Part shown: piece after piece, positions 43,763-51,269 of the stretch | Numbering within the stretch: the stretch's first letter is position 1 | Layout of the letters: each line of letters starts with the position of its first letter | NCBI GenBank assembly: GCA_003856375.1 | Contig: CP034120.1 | Location: 1,178,001 to 1,242,000 of the forward strand | Reading direction: 5' to 3' | DNA from: Glaciecola amylolytica | GTDB lineage: Bacteria; Bacteroidota; Bacteroidia; Flavobacteriales_D; Crocinitomicaceae | Length of the DNA: 64,000 nucleotides | Position numbers and translations under genes: made by a program | Notes under the pieces: model-generated | What the model was told of the DNA's origin: nothing | The model's input: only the letters and a program-made list of their open reading frames with translations | Database searches by the model: none

Positions 43763-44916
43763 CAGATGCAGGTATAACTGTTATACCATCCCGAAATCGC
43801 GTTTTCGGTAGAAATGGTAATGAATTGTTCAAAATCGGAATGGGAATCTTCCACACTTTTTTCGATTGTTAAAGAGCAGGTTCCGTTTTCATCTTTTTCA
43901 ATACTTGTTTCAAACAAAGGAGCCATGGTATGTCTCGTAGGAGCGTGGAAATAAACATTTCCTCTTGGCCCGTTAAATGAAAAATCCATCATGGAGTCCG
44001 AAACAAGCTGCACATTATTTTTATGTTCAAGCATCAGATCGCTTGCATGAACTGCCAGGATTGCGCCTTCCCAACCAAGCAGGGAAAACAGGTTCGCAGT
44101 GCGGCCGTTGGATTCAATGGTATCGATAAATACTTTGTTCTCCGGGTTGTCCAATTGATATGACCAGGCTGCAATTCCTTTAATGAGCCCGCCGGGATGA
44201 ACGGCATCTTTCAACATGGTTTCTTCCTGTGCAAACGGAGGAAGATAAATCGGTAAATGATTTTCACCAAAAACGCCTTTTAAGCCTTCAAAGTACCATT
44301 GGACATAGTCACCACTGAAAATACTCAACAATGCACCTTCCGGATATTTTTCTACATGCTCTTTTAAAGGCTGCATGGAAAAATCGTCTTTGTTGTAACC
44401 GGTAGCATGGTTGAAGGTGATATTTCCTCCAGCTGAAATAAATCCGCTGCAAAGTCCCCAGGTTTGAAGATAACCACCGTCATAATAACCGGTAATCATT
44501 CCTCCTTGCGAAAAACCATCGTTGACAGCCCGTTTTGCTGTTAACCATGATCCGAACGAGTTGTGTAAGGAATGATAAATGATATTGGGAGTTTCCGGCC
44601 ATTCGTGCGGAACGTTTGCTCCGGCATCCAGTACGATCAACAAGCGATTTGCAGCTTGAAACAATGGTTTCAATACCTGAGCCATCCGATGACCGATATA
44701 AGCCAAAACAACGGTTGCATTTTCATGCATGATTAATTCTTCCGCTGCTTTATAACACAGTTGTTTGTCGGTCCCGAAACCGATATTTTCCGTTACCAAT
44801 CGAATATTATCGCGTTCAATATGACGAACGGATGAACGGGCACCCTCGAAAATGTCAAAACTCAAGCCTGTATAATAGGTTGAGCGCGGTAAAAGTAGAC
44901 CAATTGTTTGCATCAT
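43762..44916 (-). CDS. Type I periplasmic-binding-fold protein without signal peptide
   Basis: A protein of about 384 residues with the Leu/Ile/Val- and amide/urea-binding fold (Peripla_BP type I): 'QTIGLLLPRSTYYTGLSFDI' (start), 'TVVLAYIGHRMAQVLKPLFQ', 'VNDGFSQGGMITGYYDGGYL', and 'PPFAQEETMLKDAVHPGGLI'. No signal peptide or lipobox is present, so it should stay in the cytoplasm as an AmiC-like sensor or a scaffold. The frame extends to 44940, but that region lies inside a hairpin; ATG 44916 or 44913 is chosen. It shares one base with the formyltransferase gene. Confidence 0.78.
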   Translation of the reverse strand: MMQTIGLLLPRSTYYTGLSFDIFEGARSSVRHIERDNIRLVTENIGFGTDKQLCYKAAEELIMHENATVVLAYIGHRMAQVLKPLFQAANRLLIVLDAGANVPHEWPETPNIIYHSLHNSFGSWLTAKRAVNDGFSQGGMITGYYDGGYLQTWGLCSGFISAGGNITFNHATGYNKDDFSMQPLKEHVEKYPEGALLSIFSGDYVQWYFEGLKGVFGENHLPIYLPPFAQEETMLKDAVHPGGLIKGIAAWSYQLDNPENKVFIDTIESNGRTANLFSLLGWEGAILAVHASDLMLEHKNNVQLVSDSMMDFSFNGPRGNVYFHAPTRHTMAPLFETSIEKDENGTCSLTIEKSVEDSHSDFEQFITISTENAISGWYNSYTCI

Positions 44917-44927
44917 ATAATCAAAAG

Positions 44928-44949
44928 GGGAGTGCATCAATGCACTCCC
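44928..44949 (-). other. Intercistronic hairpin in the tail-collar operon
   Basis: GGGAGTGCAT / ATGCACTCCC, a perfect 10-bp stem with a 2-base centre, followed on the minus strand by CTTTTG. It stands between the second collar gene stop and the binding-protein start, where it could weaken downstream transcription or protect the collar mRNA end. Confidence 0.7.
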
Positions 44950-44957
44950 GTATTAGT

Positions 44958-45512
44958 TTAATTTCGACTTGGAAAAATACCTTCCACAGCAATAGAAAAA
45001 TTCAGGCATAGGAAAGGATTCAAAATATTGAATGGCATACCGCTTCCGGCAGCATCCGTAGTTCCTGAAACCTGCGTTCCTCCTGTGAAAATATTGTTTG
45101 TCGCCGTATCGGCATAAGCTGGAGAACCTGTTGTTGCAGGAAATGTTCCATCTGGAGATTGTTCACCGGCAGTTGCACTGGATGCTTTCACCTGCACATG
45201 CATATTCACCAATGTGTGAATGTGCTGAGGCAGATTGTCCGTTTTCAAAGACATGTTTGTATTTCCGGATGCTTGTCCCATCGTGTAGTCTGGCAAGCCC
45301 GGCCCCTGGCCTTGTCCTACCGGCATGCGTCCTTGCAGATCCGGAAGTGCAAAAGTCGTTTGGCCATTCCCACCGTAAGTTGTCCCGATCAATGAGAACA
45401 AAGCTGTGTATGCAGCAATAGACAGGATCTGTCCCTGACAGGTCATGTAGCCCAAAGGAGGAAAGTTAAACCCTAAAAGTTTTACTTCTCCGATAAATGG
45501 TTCTGTAGACAT
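44958..45512 (-). CDS. Phage-tail-collar (microcystin-dependent/Mdp-like) protein, copy 2
   Basis: A 184-residue phage tail collar domain protein (PF07484 type): 'FIGEVKLLGFNFPPLGYMTC', 'GTTYGGNGQTTFALPDLQGR', 'QHIHTL' and the C-terminal 'NILNPFLCLNFSIAVEGIFP' with final 'PSRN'. The collar module forms trimeric beta structures at phage tail tips, but free-standing genes like this occur in many bacteria without phage genes. No signal peptide or sorting domain is present. It has the same length as its neighbour at 45543, without gaps, and about three quarters of residues agree by eye. Second in the operon, 30 bases after copy 1. Confidence 0.93.
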   Translation of the reverse strand: MSTEPFIGEVKLLGFNFPPLGYMTCQGQILSIAAYTALFSLIGTTYGGNGQTTFALPDLQGRMPVGQGQGPGLPDYTMGQASGNTNMSLKTDNLPQHIHTLVNMHVQVKASSATAGEQSPDGTFPATTGSPAYADTATNNIFTGGTQVSGTTDAAGSGMPFNILNPFLCLNFSIAVEGIFPSRN

Positions 45513-45542
45513 AATAAAATCGTGTTAGAGTAAGTAAAACAA

Positions 45543-46097
45543 TTAATTACGACTTGGGAAGATTCCCTGAAGCGCAATCGAATAGTTCATACACAGGTAA
45601 GGATTCAAAATGCTGAATGCTTGTCCTCCTCCGGTAATGTCTGTTGTTCCGCTTACTACAGTACCTCCTGTGAAAATGCTGTTTGTAGCCGTGTCCGCAT
45701 AAGCTGGAGTACCTGTTGTTGCAGGAAATGTTCCATCCGGTGATTGCTCACCTGCAGTTGCGCTTGATGCTTTTACCTGAACGCGTACACTGTTCAAAGT
45801 GTGAACGTGCGGAGGAATGTTACTTGTCAGAAGTGTTGTCGTTGTTGTACCTGCCAATTCTCCCATGGAGTAATAAGGTAAAGCAGGTCCCTGACCTTGA
45901 CCGATTGGTACACGTCCCTGTAAATCAGGAAGTGCGAATGTAGTAGTTCCGTTTCCACCGTAAGTTGTACCCAACAATGAAAACAAAGCTGTGTTTTGCG
46001 CAATTGATAGAATTTGTCCTTGGCAAGTTGCGTAGCCTTTTGGAGCGAAGTTGAATCCAAATAGTTTTACTTCGCCGATAAATGGTTCAGTAGACAT
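45543..46097 (-). CDS. Phage-tail-collar (Mdp-like) protein, copy 1
   Basis: A 184-residue paralogue of the 44958 product. The segments 'GTTYGGNGTTTFALPDLQGR' and 'ASSATAGEQSPDGTFPATTG' are almost unchanged, while the middle ('LAGTTTTTLLTSNIPPHVHT') and the end ('GGGQAFSILNPYLCMNYSIA') differ. It is the first gene of the four-gene block, with a likely -7 box TATCTTTG about 130 bases upstream. The conserved ends and variable middle suggest a structural pair that could assemble together as a heterotrimer; that is inference. Confidence 0.93.
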   Translation of the reverse strand: MSTEPFIGEVKLFGFNFAPKGYATCQGQILSIAQNTALFSLLGTTYGGNGTTTFALPDLQGRVPIGQGQGPALPYYSMGELAGTTTTTLLTSNIPPHVHTLNSVRVQVKASSATAGEQSPDGTFPATTGTPAYADTATNSIFTGGTVVSGTTDITGGGQAFSILNPYLCMNYSIALQGIFPSRN

Positions 46098-46641
46098 AGT
46101 TATTATTTGTTTAAAAGTTACTTTTCTACAAATGACAACTCATAGTTATTCAAGCAAGAGACCTGTTGAGGTAAATGAAAGAATAGCGGTGTTATCATCA
46201 GTGAATGTTTAATTTTCGGTTTTAACAAAGATATAGGATAAATCATAACAATCGGTCGATGATGAGCTGAGAAGCATCGATAAACGAATAATCAAGGGGA
46301 AACCCCTGTTGAAAATTTACATGAAAAATTACGTGGAAGTAACTGAAATTGCCCTTTTCAGAAGGATTTGCAAAATTCGCTTCTATTTGCAAATGGTTTG
46401 AAAAAATAGTTGTGCTATCAATTAAAGTGTATTTGTTTGAGTAACAGAACGGATAGCCTTTTAATTAATATTCGGAGCCGAGAAGGTTCGGATTTGGACA
46501 AATCAGAAATTTTTTTCAGCGATTCTTCTCACTGAATTCAAGGGAAATAAAAGTTAAATTAACGAAAAATGAATTTATTTGTCTGAAGTAGCCATATTAT
46601 ACCGTACCTTCGCTGCAATATTTATTTAAATAACAGAGTTA
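46098..46641. other. 544-base intergenic region between divergent genes
   Basis: No gene seen. It holds a minus-strand -7 box (46226-46233), a small AGGGG-AAA-CCCCT hairpin (46295-46307), and a TACCTTCG (46605-46612) which may be the cold-shock gene -7 box. The rest is AT-rich without clear structure. Confidence 0.5.
46226..46233 (-). promoter_or_regulatory. -7 promoter box of the tail-collar operon
   Basis: TATCTTTG on the minus strand, a full match to TAnnTTTG. No good -33 box is at the right distance. A leader of about 125 bases would precede the first gene. Confidence 0.45.
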
Positions 46642-46836
46642 ATGAACAAAGGAACAGTTAAGTTCTTCAATGAAACTAAAGGATTTGGTTTCATTAAGGA
46701 AGAAAGCTCCGAAAAAGACCATTTCGTACACGTTTCAGGATTGGTAGATGAAATTCGTGAAGGAGATTTGGTAGAGTTTGAATTAGAAGAAGGTAAAAGA
46801 GGAGTGAACGCAGTAAACGTTCGCGTAATCCAATAA
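46642..46836 (+). CDS. Cold-shock protein, CspA family
   Basis: A 64-residue single-domain cold-shock protein that binds single-stranded RNA/DNA. RNP1 is 'KGFGFIKEE' (about 13-21) and RNP2 'HFVHVS' (about 27-32); the end 'GVNAVNVRVIQ' is canonical. Length and charge fit the family. It is monocistronic with a strong terminator and is followed by a second cold-shock-domain gene on the same strand. It probably acts as an RNA chaperone in the cold or at growth changes. Confidence 0.97.
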   Translation: MNKGTVKFFNETKGFGFIKEESSEKDHFVHVSGLVDEIREGDLVEFELEEGKRGVNAVNVRVIQ

Positions 46837-46855
46837 TTGATTTTAATAAATGACC

Positions 46856-46900
46856 AAAAGAGTTTGTTCGTCTGTTGATGAATAGACTCTTTTTTATTTT
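46856..46900 (+). terminator. Terminator of the cold-shock gene
   Basis: AAAAGAGTTTGTTC / GAATAGACTCTTTT, 14-bp stem with two G-U wobbles and a 10-base loop, followed by TTTATTTT. Confidence 0.88.
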
Positions 46901-46928
46901 GTAGAATTAGAAAATTTTAAACAATTAA

Positions 46929-47375
46929 ATGGCAAGATCACAAGAAACATTCAGCAAAAAAGAAATTCAAAACAAAAAAGATAAGAAGCGCAAAGACAAG
47001 GAAAAGAAGATGTTAGAGCGTAAAGAAAGTGGTAAAGCCAGTTTCGAAGATATGATTGTATATATTGACGAGAATGGAAATCAGACAACAACACCTCCCG
47101 ATCATTCGAAACGTCTTGAGTTCAATGCGGAAGATATCGTAATCGGTGTTCCGAAAAGAGAAGATGTAGAGCCGGAAGACAAAATCCGCAAAGGAATCGT
47201 TACTTTTTACAATGACTCAAAAGGTTACGGATTCATCAAAGACAGCACGTCCGGAGACAGCATATTTGTTCACGCAAATCAATTGACTGAATCAATTACG
47301 GAAGGAAACAGAGTGAGCTTTGAAGTTGAAAAAGGTCAAAGAGGACCAACTGCGGTCAGAGTAAAAAAAGATTAA
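46929..47375 (+). CDS. Cold-shock-domain protein with lysine-rich N terminus
   Basis: A 148-residue protein. Residues 1-40 are a basic, Lys-rich helix ('SKKEIQNKKDKKRKDKEKKM'); an acidic linker follows; and residues 83-148 form a cold-shock domain ('RKGIVTFYNDSKGYGFIKDS' with RNP1, 'SIFVHANQL' with RNP2). Such two-part proteins are common in flavobacteria and are thought to bind structured RNA; the basic tail should add affinity. It lies downstream of the small CspA gene but is separated by a terminator, so it is a separate transcript. Confidence 0.93.
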   Translation: MARSQETFSKKEIQNKKDKKRKDKEKKMLERKESGKASFEDMIVYIDENGNQTTTPPDHSKRLEFNAEDIVIGVPKREDVEPEDKIRKGIVTFYNDSKGYGFIKDSTSGDSIFVHANQLTESITEGNRVSFEVEKGQRGPTAVRVKKD

Positions 47376-47430
47376 TGTCGAATTGCATCGGAATCAGACG
47401 GGCCTTCCGTTCGTTTGATTCTCAGAGCAA

Positions 47431-47460
47431 ACAAAAAAGGTTCCCTTTCGAGAACCTTTC
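47431..47460 (-). terminator. Terminator of the peroxiredoxin operon
   Basis: On the minus strand AAAGGTTC / GAACCTTT, 8-bp stem and 8-base loop, followed by TTTTGT. It abuts the DUF6952 stop codon. Confidence 0.82.
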
Positions 47461-47462
47461 AG

Positions 47463-47720
47463 TTATTTGTCAATAGAACCGGTAACGCGCTTCATGAATT
47501 CATTCAGGGCATCCCGCTGAGATTTACCGGTCTTTATTTCTTTGTGAACCTCAATGGCTCCGGAGAAGTTGGATAATAATTCCCCAAGCACATCTAATTC
47601 TTCATCTTTCAAACCCGGAGCATCAATTAAATGTTCCAGCGTCTCGATGGTTTCGTTCACATAGTCTTCATCGTTTTCTTCGATGAAAGCCACCATGTGT
47701 TTAATTACCGGCAATCGCAT
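47463..47720 (-). CDS. DUF6952-like small protein
   Basis: An 85-residue acidic helical protein ('FIEENDEDYVNETIETLEHL', 'LLSNFSGAIEVHKEIKTGKS'). The text fits the DUF6952 family that I remember as a fixed neighbour of thioredoxin and peroxiredoxin genes in flavobacteria; the function is unknown. It overlaps the thioredoxin gene by 20 bases if the ATG at 47720 is used; an in-frame ATG at 47696 removes the overlap but drops the conserved 'MRLPVIKH' start, so the longer form is preferred. It probably assists peroxide reduction. Confidence 0.8.
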   Translation of the reverse strand: MRLPVIKHMVAFIEENDEDYVNETIETLEHLIDAPGLKDEELDVLGELLSNFSGAIEVHKEIKTGKSQRDALNEFMKRVTGSIDK

Positions 47721-48015
47721 CTTTGATATCTTGAATGATTTCTACTTTATTTCCCTGAGCTTGTTTCACCAATTCTCCACCTACAAAGCCTGCGAAAGTC
47801 GGCAGGTTCGAAACATCTGCAAATTTGCGCGAGTTCGGTAGCTTTTCAGCATCCACATAATAGAATTCTATTCCGGGATTTTCTTCTGCCATTCGCTTAA
47901 ACTTCGGTTTGGTGATTTTACAGTTACCACACCACGATGCTCCGTATTGAACCATCACTTTTTGATTGGTGTTCAATAACTGCTCTAAATTATCTTCCGT
48001 CAACTCTGTAAACAT
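47701..48015 (-). CDS. Thioredoxin-family protein
   Basis: A 104-residue cytoplasmic thioredoxin fold with the active site 'WCGNC' (C29, C32), a variant of the classical CGPC that changes its redox potential, and the cis-Pro loop 'VSNLPTFAGF' (about 73-82). No signal peptide. It lies 6 bases after the peroxiredoxin gene and overlaps the DUF6952 gene, so it most likely recycles that peroxiredoxin. The central 'NCKITKPKFKRMAEENPGIE' is typical of the small flavobacterial group. Confidence 0.93.
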   Translation of the reverse strand: MFTELTEDNLEQLLNTNQKVMVQYGASWCGNCKITKPKFKRMAEENPGIEFYYVDAEKLPNSRKFADVSNLPTFAGFVGGELVKQAQGNKVEIIQDIKDAIAGN

Positions 48016-48021
48016 GATTTC

Positions 48022-48639
48022 TTAATTATTGCTTAAATACTCAGCTGTACTGATACGATCAGCTTTCATAGCTGCTTTTCCTTCTTCCCAGTTTGCAGGA
48101 CAAACTTCACCGTGTGTTTGAACGTGAGTGTAAGCATCAACCAAACGGATATACTCCTGTACGTTACGTCCAACCGGCATGTGGTTAATTGATTCGTGGA
48201 AAACCGTTCCTTCTTCATCAATCAGGTAAGTTGCTCTGTACGGAACATTGTCACCAATTGAATCTTCATCATACGGATCGAAATCCAAAATATCCAATTC
48301 TTCTGCCAAACGACGTGTTGAATCTGCAATCAAAGGGAATTTAACACCTTCAATTCCACCATTTTCTTTGGATGTGTTTAACCATGCAAAGTGAACTTCA
48401 GCTGTGTCACAAGATGCTCCGATGATCAACGTGTTTCTTTTTGCGAAATCTGCGGCAGCCTCCTGGAAAGCATGAATTTCAGTCGGGCAAACGAATGTGA
48501 AATCTTTCGGGTACCAAAACAACAATACTTTCTTTTTGTTGTCGATTGCTTGTTTCAATACGTCGATTTGGAAAGTATCTCCCATTTCATCCATTGCATT
48601 TACCACCACTGATGGAAATTTTTTACCTACTACACTCAT
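48022..48639 (-). CDS. Peroxiredoxin, AhpC/2-Cys type
   Basis: A 205-residue peroxidase that reduces H2O2 and organic peroxides. The peroxidatic Cys51 is in 'FTFVCPTEIHAF' and the resolving Cys180 in 'THGEVCPANWEEG', so it is a typical 2-Cys enzyme with the GGLG-like segment replaced by 'NGGIEGVK'. The 'HMPVGRNVQEYIRLVDAY' stretch is family-typical. It is the first gene of the operon with thioredoxin and DUF6952, next to dps and oxyR, so peroxide control by OxyR is expected. Start ATG at 48639. Confidence 0.95.
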   Translation of the reverse strand: MSVVGKKFPSVVVNAMDEMGDTFQIDVLKQAIDNKKKVLLFWYPKDFTFVCPTEIHAFQEAAADFAKRNTLIIGASCDTAEVHFAWLNTSKENGGIEGVKFPLIADSTRRLAEELDILDFDPYDEDSIGDNVPYRATYLIDEEGTVFHESINHMPVGRNVQEYIRLVDAYTHVQTHGEVCPANWEEGKAAMKADRISTAEYLSNN

Positions 48640-48684
48640 TTTTTATTTGTTTTTATGTTTTTACTTAGATTTTATGACTTTAGA

Positions 48685-48704
48685 ATTTTAAGATATCGGG
48701 ACTT
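48685..48704 (+). repeat. 20-bp inverted-repeat arm left of dps
   Basis: ATTTTAAGATATCGGGACTT. Its reverse complement occurs at 49382-49401 with one mismatch, so the two arms flank dps at a distance of about 700 bases. Confidence 0.65.
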
Positions 48705-48840
48705 TTAATTTGTTTTAAAGTTCGAATGTCTCTGAGTTCTAAAATCAGTTTATTTACTTTTTCAATTTTCGGAAAGAAATGAATATCTTCCTATGACATA
48801 GATCAGGTTTAGAGTTTCAATTTCAGAAATTTCTTTAAAT

Positions 48841-48866
48841 CCTGATGTCCTGATGTCCTGATGTCC
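48841..48866 (+). repeat. Three copies of the octamer CCTGATGT
   Basis: CCTGATGT three times in tandem plus CC, ending 3 bases before the dps stop codon. The same word occurs in the hairpin at 49336-49412. Confidence 0.8.
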
Positions 48867-48869
48867 AAA

Positions 48870-49316
48870 TCATTTCCCCAGCCAAGCCGCGAACATCCAA
48901 TTCGTTTTTTCCTTTTCACGAACCAAATCGCTCATCATTCCGTTTGTACCTTCATCTCCGATTTCAGCAGATTCATTCAGGATTTCACGTTCTAACTTCA
49001 GAATGGTTTCCTGTGCATTCAAAATGTATGTCATCCCTTCTTTTCCGTCGTGAATCGTTGGATTTTCCTTCAAATCACTATGCTTCAAATAATCCTCGAA
49101 ACGGTGAAGCGGAGTAATTCCCAAAGTTAGAATCCGTTCTGCCAGATCATCAATAATCACTTGTGTTCGGGTATACAATTCTTCGTATTTCAAATGCAGC
49201 TCGAAGAAGTTTGTTCCTTTTATATTCCAGTGAATCGCACGCAAATTTTGATAGTGCACCTGGTAGGTTGCCAGAAGACGATTCATTTTGTTGTTTAAAT
49301 CTTGTTGTGAACTCAT
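48870..49316 (-). CDS. dps: Dps-family DNA-protection ferritin
   Basis: A 148-residue ferritin-like protein that stores iron and oxidises Fe(II) with H2O2. The ferroxidase motif is in 'AIHWNIKGTNFFELHLKYEE' (His about 30 and 42, Glu about 46) with the partner helix 'VIIDDLAERILTLG'; such residues match the Dps interface site. No Lys-rich N-terminal tail for DNA binding is visible, so physical DNA binding is uncertain. It lies between the peroxiredoxin operon and divergent oxyR, in a stress island, and is flanked by inverted repeats. Confidence 0.93.
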   Translation of the reverse strand: MSSQQDLNNKMNRLLATYQVHYQNLRAIHWNIKGTNFFELHLKYEELYTRTQVIIDDLAERILTLGITPLHRFEDYLKHSDLKENPTIHDGKEGMTYILNAQETILKLEREILNESAEIGDEGTNGMMSDLVREKEKTNWMFAAWLGK

Positions 49317-49335
49317 AGCTTTTTAATTAGATAGC

Positions 49336-49412
49336 AAGACATCAGGATTTTAGGACTTCAAGATTTCAAGACTAAAAATCTAAGTCCCGACATCTTAAAA
49401 TCCTGATGTCTT
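49336..49412. repeat. 17-bp perfect inverted repeat between dps and oxyR
   Basis: AAGACATCAGGATTTTA (49336-49352) and its exact complement (49396-49412) enclose a 43-base spacer. The right side also carries the 20-bp arm matching 48685-48704. It lies in the divergent promoter region and could be a regulatory stem or a small mobile unit. Confidence 0.8.
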
Positions 49413-49488
49413 TCATGGTTCAAAGTTGCTCATTTTTTAAATATAAATGTTATTGATTAACTTTATAAATCTATAGAATTAATTTATC

Positions 49489-50409
49489 ATGATTTCACCA
49501 CAACAGATTGCATATATTTTGGCTGTTTCGGAAACCGGATCCGTCAGCAGAGCAGCAGAGCAATGTTTTGTAACGCAACCGACTCTTTCCATGCAGCTTA
49601 AGAAAGCGGAAGAAGTGCTGGGACATTTGATCTTTCACCGCGATACCAATTCGATGGAATTGACGGAATTCGGAAAGGCATTGATTCCGGTATTGCAGCA
49701 AATTCAGGGAGATTTCGGCGCTATTGACCGCATTCGTCAAATCTACTCGGGAACTTACCAGGAACGTTTGAGAATCGGGGTCATTCCAACTGTTGCGGCC
49801 TATTTGCTATTGGATAATTTCCAGGAATGGCAGTCTTTATTGCCCACAACACAGGTTTTTGTAGAGGAATTGAAGACAGAGGAACTTTTAGAAGCTTTGG
49901 ATCAGAGGAAAGTGGATCTGGCGATTCTTGCAGGGCCGATTTCTCAGAATAGTTTTCGCGTAACACCCTTGTTTACGGAAGAGATTTTAGCCTATGCGCC
50001 GAGTATTGATGGAGATATTTTACTGGTCGATCAATTAAAAGATCTGCAGCCCTGGCTTCTGAACAAAGGAAACTGCTTGCGGACGCAGATGATGCAATTT
50101 TGTTCTATCAACGATGATTTACCTTCAAGCTGGAATTATCAGGGCGGAAACATGGATTTATTGATGCGGATGGTGGATCAGCAGGGTGGATACACACTCA
50201 TTCCGGAATATTATCATCCTTTTGTGCAGCAAACAGCAGAATTTAAATCGATCCGTGACGAACAGGGTTCTTTTCCCGGAAGATCCATTATAGCAGTAAG
50301 CGCTTTCCGTCATGCAAACTGGGATTCAATGGAGAAAATTATCCGTTCGGTTCAGCACAAATACAGCAAACCTGTTGCGAAGGAGCTGGAATTGCTGAGT
50401 TGGAAATAA
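49489..50409 (+). CDS. oxyR: Peroxide-sensing LysR-type regulator OxyR
   Basis: A 306-residue LysR regulator: winged helix 1-62 ('SVSRAAEQCFVTQPTLSMQL') and a periplasmic-binding-type effector domain. 'KGNCLRTQMMQFC' holds C196 and C205, nine residues apart, exactly as C199 and C208 in E. coli OxyR; this disulfide switch senses H2O2. The neighbours dps and peroxiredoxin-thioredoxin are classical OxyR targets and support the call. The ATG at 49489 follows an AT-rich leader. No other OxyR paralogue is in the window. Confidence 0.94.
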   Translation: MISPQQIAYILAVSETGSVSRAAEQCFVTQPTLSMQLKKAEEVLGHLIFHRDTNSMELTEFGKALIPVLQQIQGDFGAIDRIRQIYSGTYQERLRIGVIPTVAAYLLLDNFQEWQSLLPTTQVFVEELKTEELLEALDQRKVDLAILAGPISQNSFRVTPLFTEEILAYAPSIDGDILLVDQLKDLQPWLLNKGNCLRTQMMQFCSINDDLPSSWNYQGGNMDLLMRMVDQQGGYTLIPEYYHPFVQQTAEFKSIRDEQGSFPGRSIIAVSAFRHANWDSMEKIIRSVQHKYSKPVAKELELLSWK

Positions 50410-50467
50410 TGATCAATTCAATATCTTTACCTTTTCATTGTTGACTTTTCAATTTTCAATTCATATT

Positions 50468-50983
50468 ATGGCTTTAATTAAATCGTGCAGAGGAATCGAA
50501 CCTCAATTCGGAGAAGATATTTATTTGGCAGAAAATGCTACGGTAGTTGGCGACGTGATCATGGGAGATCGTTGTTCTGTTTGGTTTAACGCAGTTGTCC
50601 GTGGTGATGTGAATTCTATCCGCATGGGAAATCAGGTGAATGTTCAGGACGGTGCGGTGATTCATTGTACGTATGAGAAAACCAAAACGACTTTGGGAAA
50701 CAATGTATCGATCGGACATAACGCTTTGGTGCATGGTTGCACAGTTGAAGACAATGTGTTGATCGGAATGGGAGCAATCGTGATGGATAATTGCTACATC
50801 GAATCCAATTGCATCATTGCTGCGGGAGCGGTTTTACTTGAAAACACACGGGTCGAATCCTGGAGCGTTTACGCGGGAATTCCGGCTAAAAAAGTAAAAA
50901 CACTTTCTCCTGAATTGTTTCAGGGCGAAGTGCAGCGTATTGCAAATAATTATGTGATGTATTCCGGATGGTTTAAGGAATAA
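50468..50983 (+). CDS. Gamma-class carbonic anhydrase-like protein
   Basis: A 171-residue left-handed beta-helix of the gamma carbonic anhydrase/YrdA family. Three metal-binding His are seen: H66 ('AVIHC'), H84 and H89 ('SIGHNALVHG'). The open frame reaches to a TTG at 50438, but ATG 50468 (MALIKSCRGI) is the family start. Glu residues that act in Cam (the catalytic acid loop) are not evident, so hydration activity is uncertain and it may be a scaffold protein as YrdA-type members often are. Separate from oxyR by 58 bases; followed by a terminator. Confidence 0.92.
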   Translation: MALIKSCRGIEPQFGEDIYLAENATVVGDVIMGDRCSVWFNAVVRGDVNSIRMGNQVNVQDGAVIHCTYEKTKTTLGNNVSIGHNALVHGCTVEDNVLIGMGAIVMDNCYIESNCIIAAGAVLLENTRVESWSVYAGIPAKKVKTLSPELFQGEVQRIANNYVMYSGWFKE

Positions 50984-51001
50984 TGAATCAGACTCAGATA
51001 A

Positions 51002-51040
51002 AAAGGCTGTCTTCGAATCCGGAGGCGGCCTTTTCTTTTA
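51002..51040 (+). terminator. Terminator of the gamma carbonic anhydrase gene
   Basis: AAAGGCTGTC / GGCGGCCTTT, 10-bp stem with two U-G wobbles and a 12-base loop, followed by TCTTTTA. It begins 19 bases after the stop. Confidence 0.75.
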
Positions 51041-51082
51041 CATAGCAAAATGCTTAAATCGTTTAACTGGCGAACTCTATAA

Positions 51083-51115
51083 TAAAAAAGGCATCCGTCA
51101 GCTGACAGATGCCTT
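51083..51115 (-). other. Orphan terminator-like hairpin
   Basis: AAGGCATC / GATGCCTT with one mismatch inside, around the palindrome GTCAGCTGAC; a run of A on the left gives T on the minus strand. It has no gene on that strand that clearly ends here; the next minus-strand gene ends at 51743. Confidence 0.55.
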
Positions 51116-51233
51116 CCTCTCGTTTGGATTGGGTTTTGATTTAGATTGAGAGGTAATTCCGACCTTATTTTTGATGACTAAGAGACTTGTTTTATAGTGT
51201 AATGTCAAAAAATCAAAAAAGTAAACACCAAAA

Positions 51234-51247
51234 CTGATTTAAATCAG
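51234..51247. promoter_or_regulatory. FNR/Crp-like palindrome before the truncated haemoglobin gene
   Basis: CTGATTTAAATCAG, a perfect 14-bp palindrome of the TGAT-N4-ATCA form. Its centre lies about 41 bases before the start site predicted from the -7 box at 51270-51277, the classical class II activation position. It shares TGATTTRAATCAG with 34695-34707. Confidence 0.6.
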
Positions 51248-51269
51248 AAAATAGTTGAAATAAGTCTCA

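Noticed and set aside
44958-46097. Prophage tail region
   Set aside because: Only collar-domain proteins are present; no capsid, portal, terminase, lysis or integrase gene is found within the window.
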